A stretch of 5,330 nucleotides of DNA from Pseudomonadota bacterium (GTDB lineage Bacteria; Desulfobacterota; Anaeroferrophillalia; Anaeroferrophillales; Tharpellaceae). The stretch is taken from the NCBI GenBank assembly GCA_015486505.1, contig WFRP01000328.1, forward strand, positions 1 through 5,330, written 5' to 3'. This document shows positions 5,215 through 5,330 of the stretch, in pieces. Position 1 is the stretch's first letter. Each line of letters begins with the position of its first letter. Below the pieces are notes generated by a model. That model was given only the letters and a program-made list of their open reading frames with translations, was not told the origin of the DNA and did no database searches. Position numbers and translations under genes: made by a program.

Positions 5215-5330
5215 CGTAAGCGGTTGCGGAAACGATTTCGTTGTTTTTCGGAAGCGAGCGGGAGCCCATCAGCATTGCAACTGTTTGAGCGTAAGCGAGT
5301 TTTGCAAGGCGGGCGCAGCGAGCGTAAGGA
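5215..5330. repeat. Short-repeat-rich edge segment, possibly part of a dispersed element
   Basis: Short motifs recur here: CGTAAGCG at 5215-5222 and 5290-5297, GAGCGTAAG at 5287-5295 and 5320-5328, and TTGCAA at 5275-5280 and 5302-5307. A small palindrome AACGATTTCGTT lies at 5232-5243. On the minus strand all three frames stay open from the right edge for at least 50 bases, ending at 5167-5183 in the longest two. None resembles a known protein. The segment may continue beyond the window. I cannot name the element. Confidence 0.35.

Larger units (their letters stand above)
4918..5330. other. Gene-free, structure-rich intergenic region
   Basis: No convincing coding sequence was found in these 413 bases on either strand. 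The only longer plus-strand frame starts with GTG at 4880 inside the kinase promoter and encodes an aromatic-rich sequence without recognisable motifs. On the minus strand at the right edge some frames stay open to about 5167-5183, but they read as a translated repeat rather than a gene end. The region holds a possible plus-strand promoter, three hairpins, a terminator-like element and short repeats, each listed separately. The motif AACTGTAAAA occurs three times: 5066-5075 and 5136-5145 direct, and 5120-5129 inverted. Confidence 0.6.

Noticed and set aside
5215..5330. CRISPR array or partial protein-coding gene end
   Set aside because: The repeats are under 10 bp and irregularly spaced, so not CRISPR. 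The minus-strand open frames show no recognisable protein.

Overview
The window looks like chromosomal DNA of a Gram-negative, non-sporulating anaerobe, most likely in the Desulfobacterota (former Deltaproteobacteria). This is inferred from the gene content: a soluble PAS-PAS hybrid histidine kinase with a cysteine-bearing PAS domain, a small Cys-rich protein of the DUF6485 type, a fused SpmA-SpmB membrane protein and an exosortase-fold membrane protein. No rRNA or other marker gene is present, so the taxonomy is tentative.

All five credible genes lie on the minus strand and read from right to left. First is a hybrid sensor kinase (2848-4848), behind a good sigma70-type promoter (4889-4917). 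It is followed 10 bp later by a 67-residue cysteine-rich protein (2634-2837) whose ribosome binding site overlaps the kinase stop codon. Then come the SpmA-SpmB fusion (1326-2621, TTG start, 12 bp gap) and a small three-helix membrane protein (990-1304, 21 bp gap). These four are spaced like one operon. After a 195 bp gap holding a palindromic repeat comes an exosortase/archaeosortase-fold protein (start 794) that runs off the left edge.

The exosortase-like protein is the most unusual gene. It has one complete catalytic constellation (Cys80, Arg121, His140), then begins what looks like a second copy of the same fold, with a Gly-x15-Cys pattern at residues 229/245 matching 64/80. The copy is cut by the window edge.

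The right-hand 400 bp (about 4918-5330) carries no convincing gene but has much structure: an extended -10 element on the plus strand, three hairpins (one a perfect 15 bp stem), a GC-rich hairpin followed by five Ts, and short repeats at the far right. This could encode a small RNA of about 180 nt divergent from the kinase operon, or be a cluster of intergenic repeats. Sequence alone does not decide between these.

How the genes work together is not established. The kinase can phosphorylate its own receiver domain, but no DNA-binding response regulator or histidine phosphotransferase is present, so the pathway output lies elsewhere.
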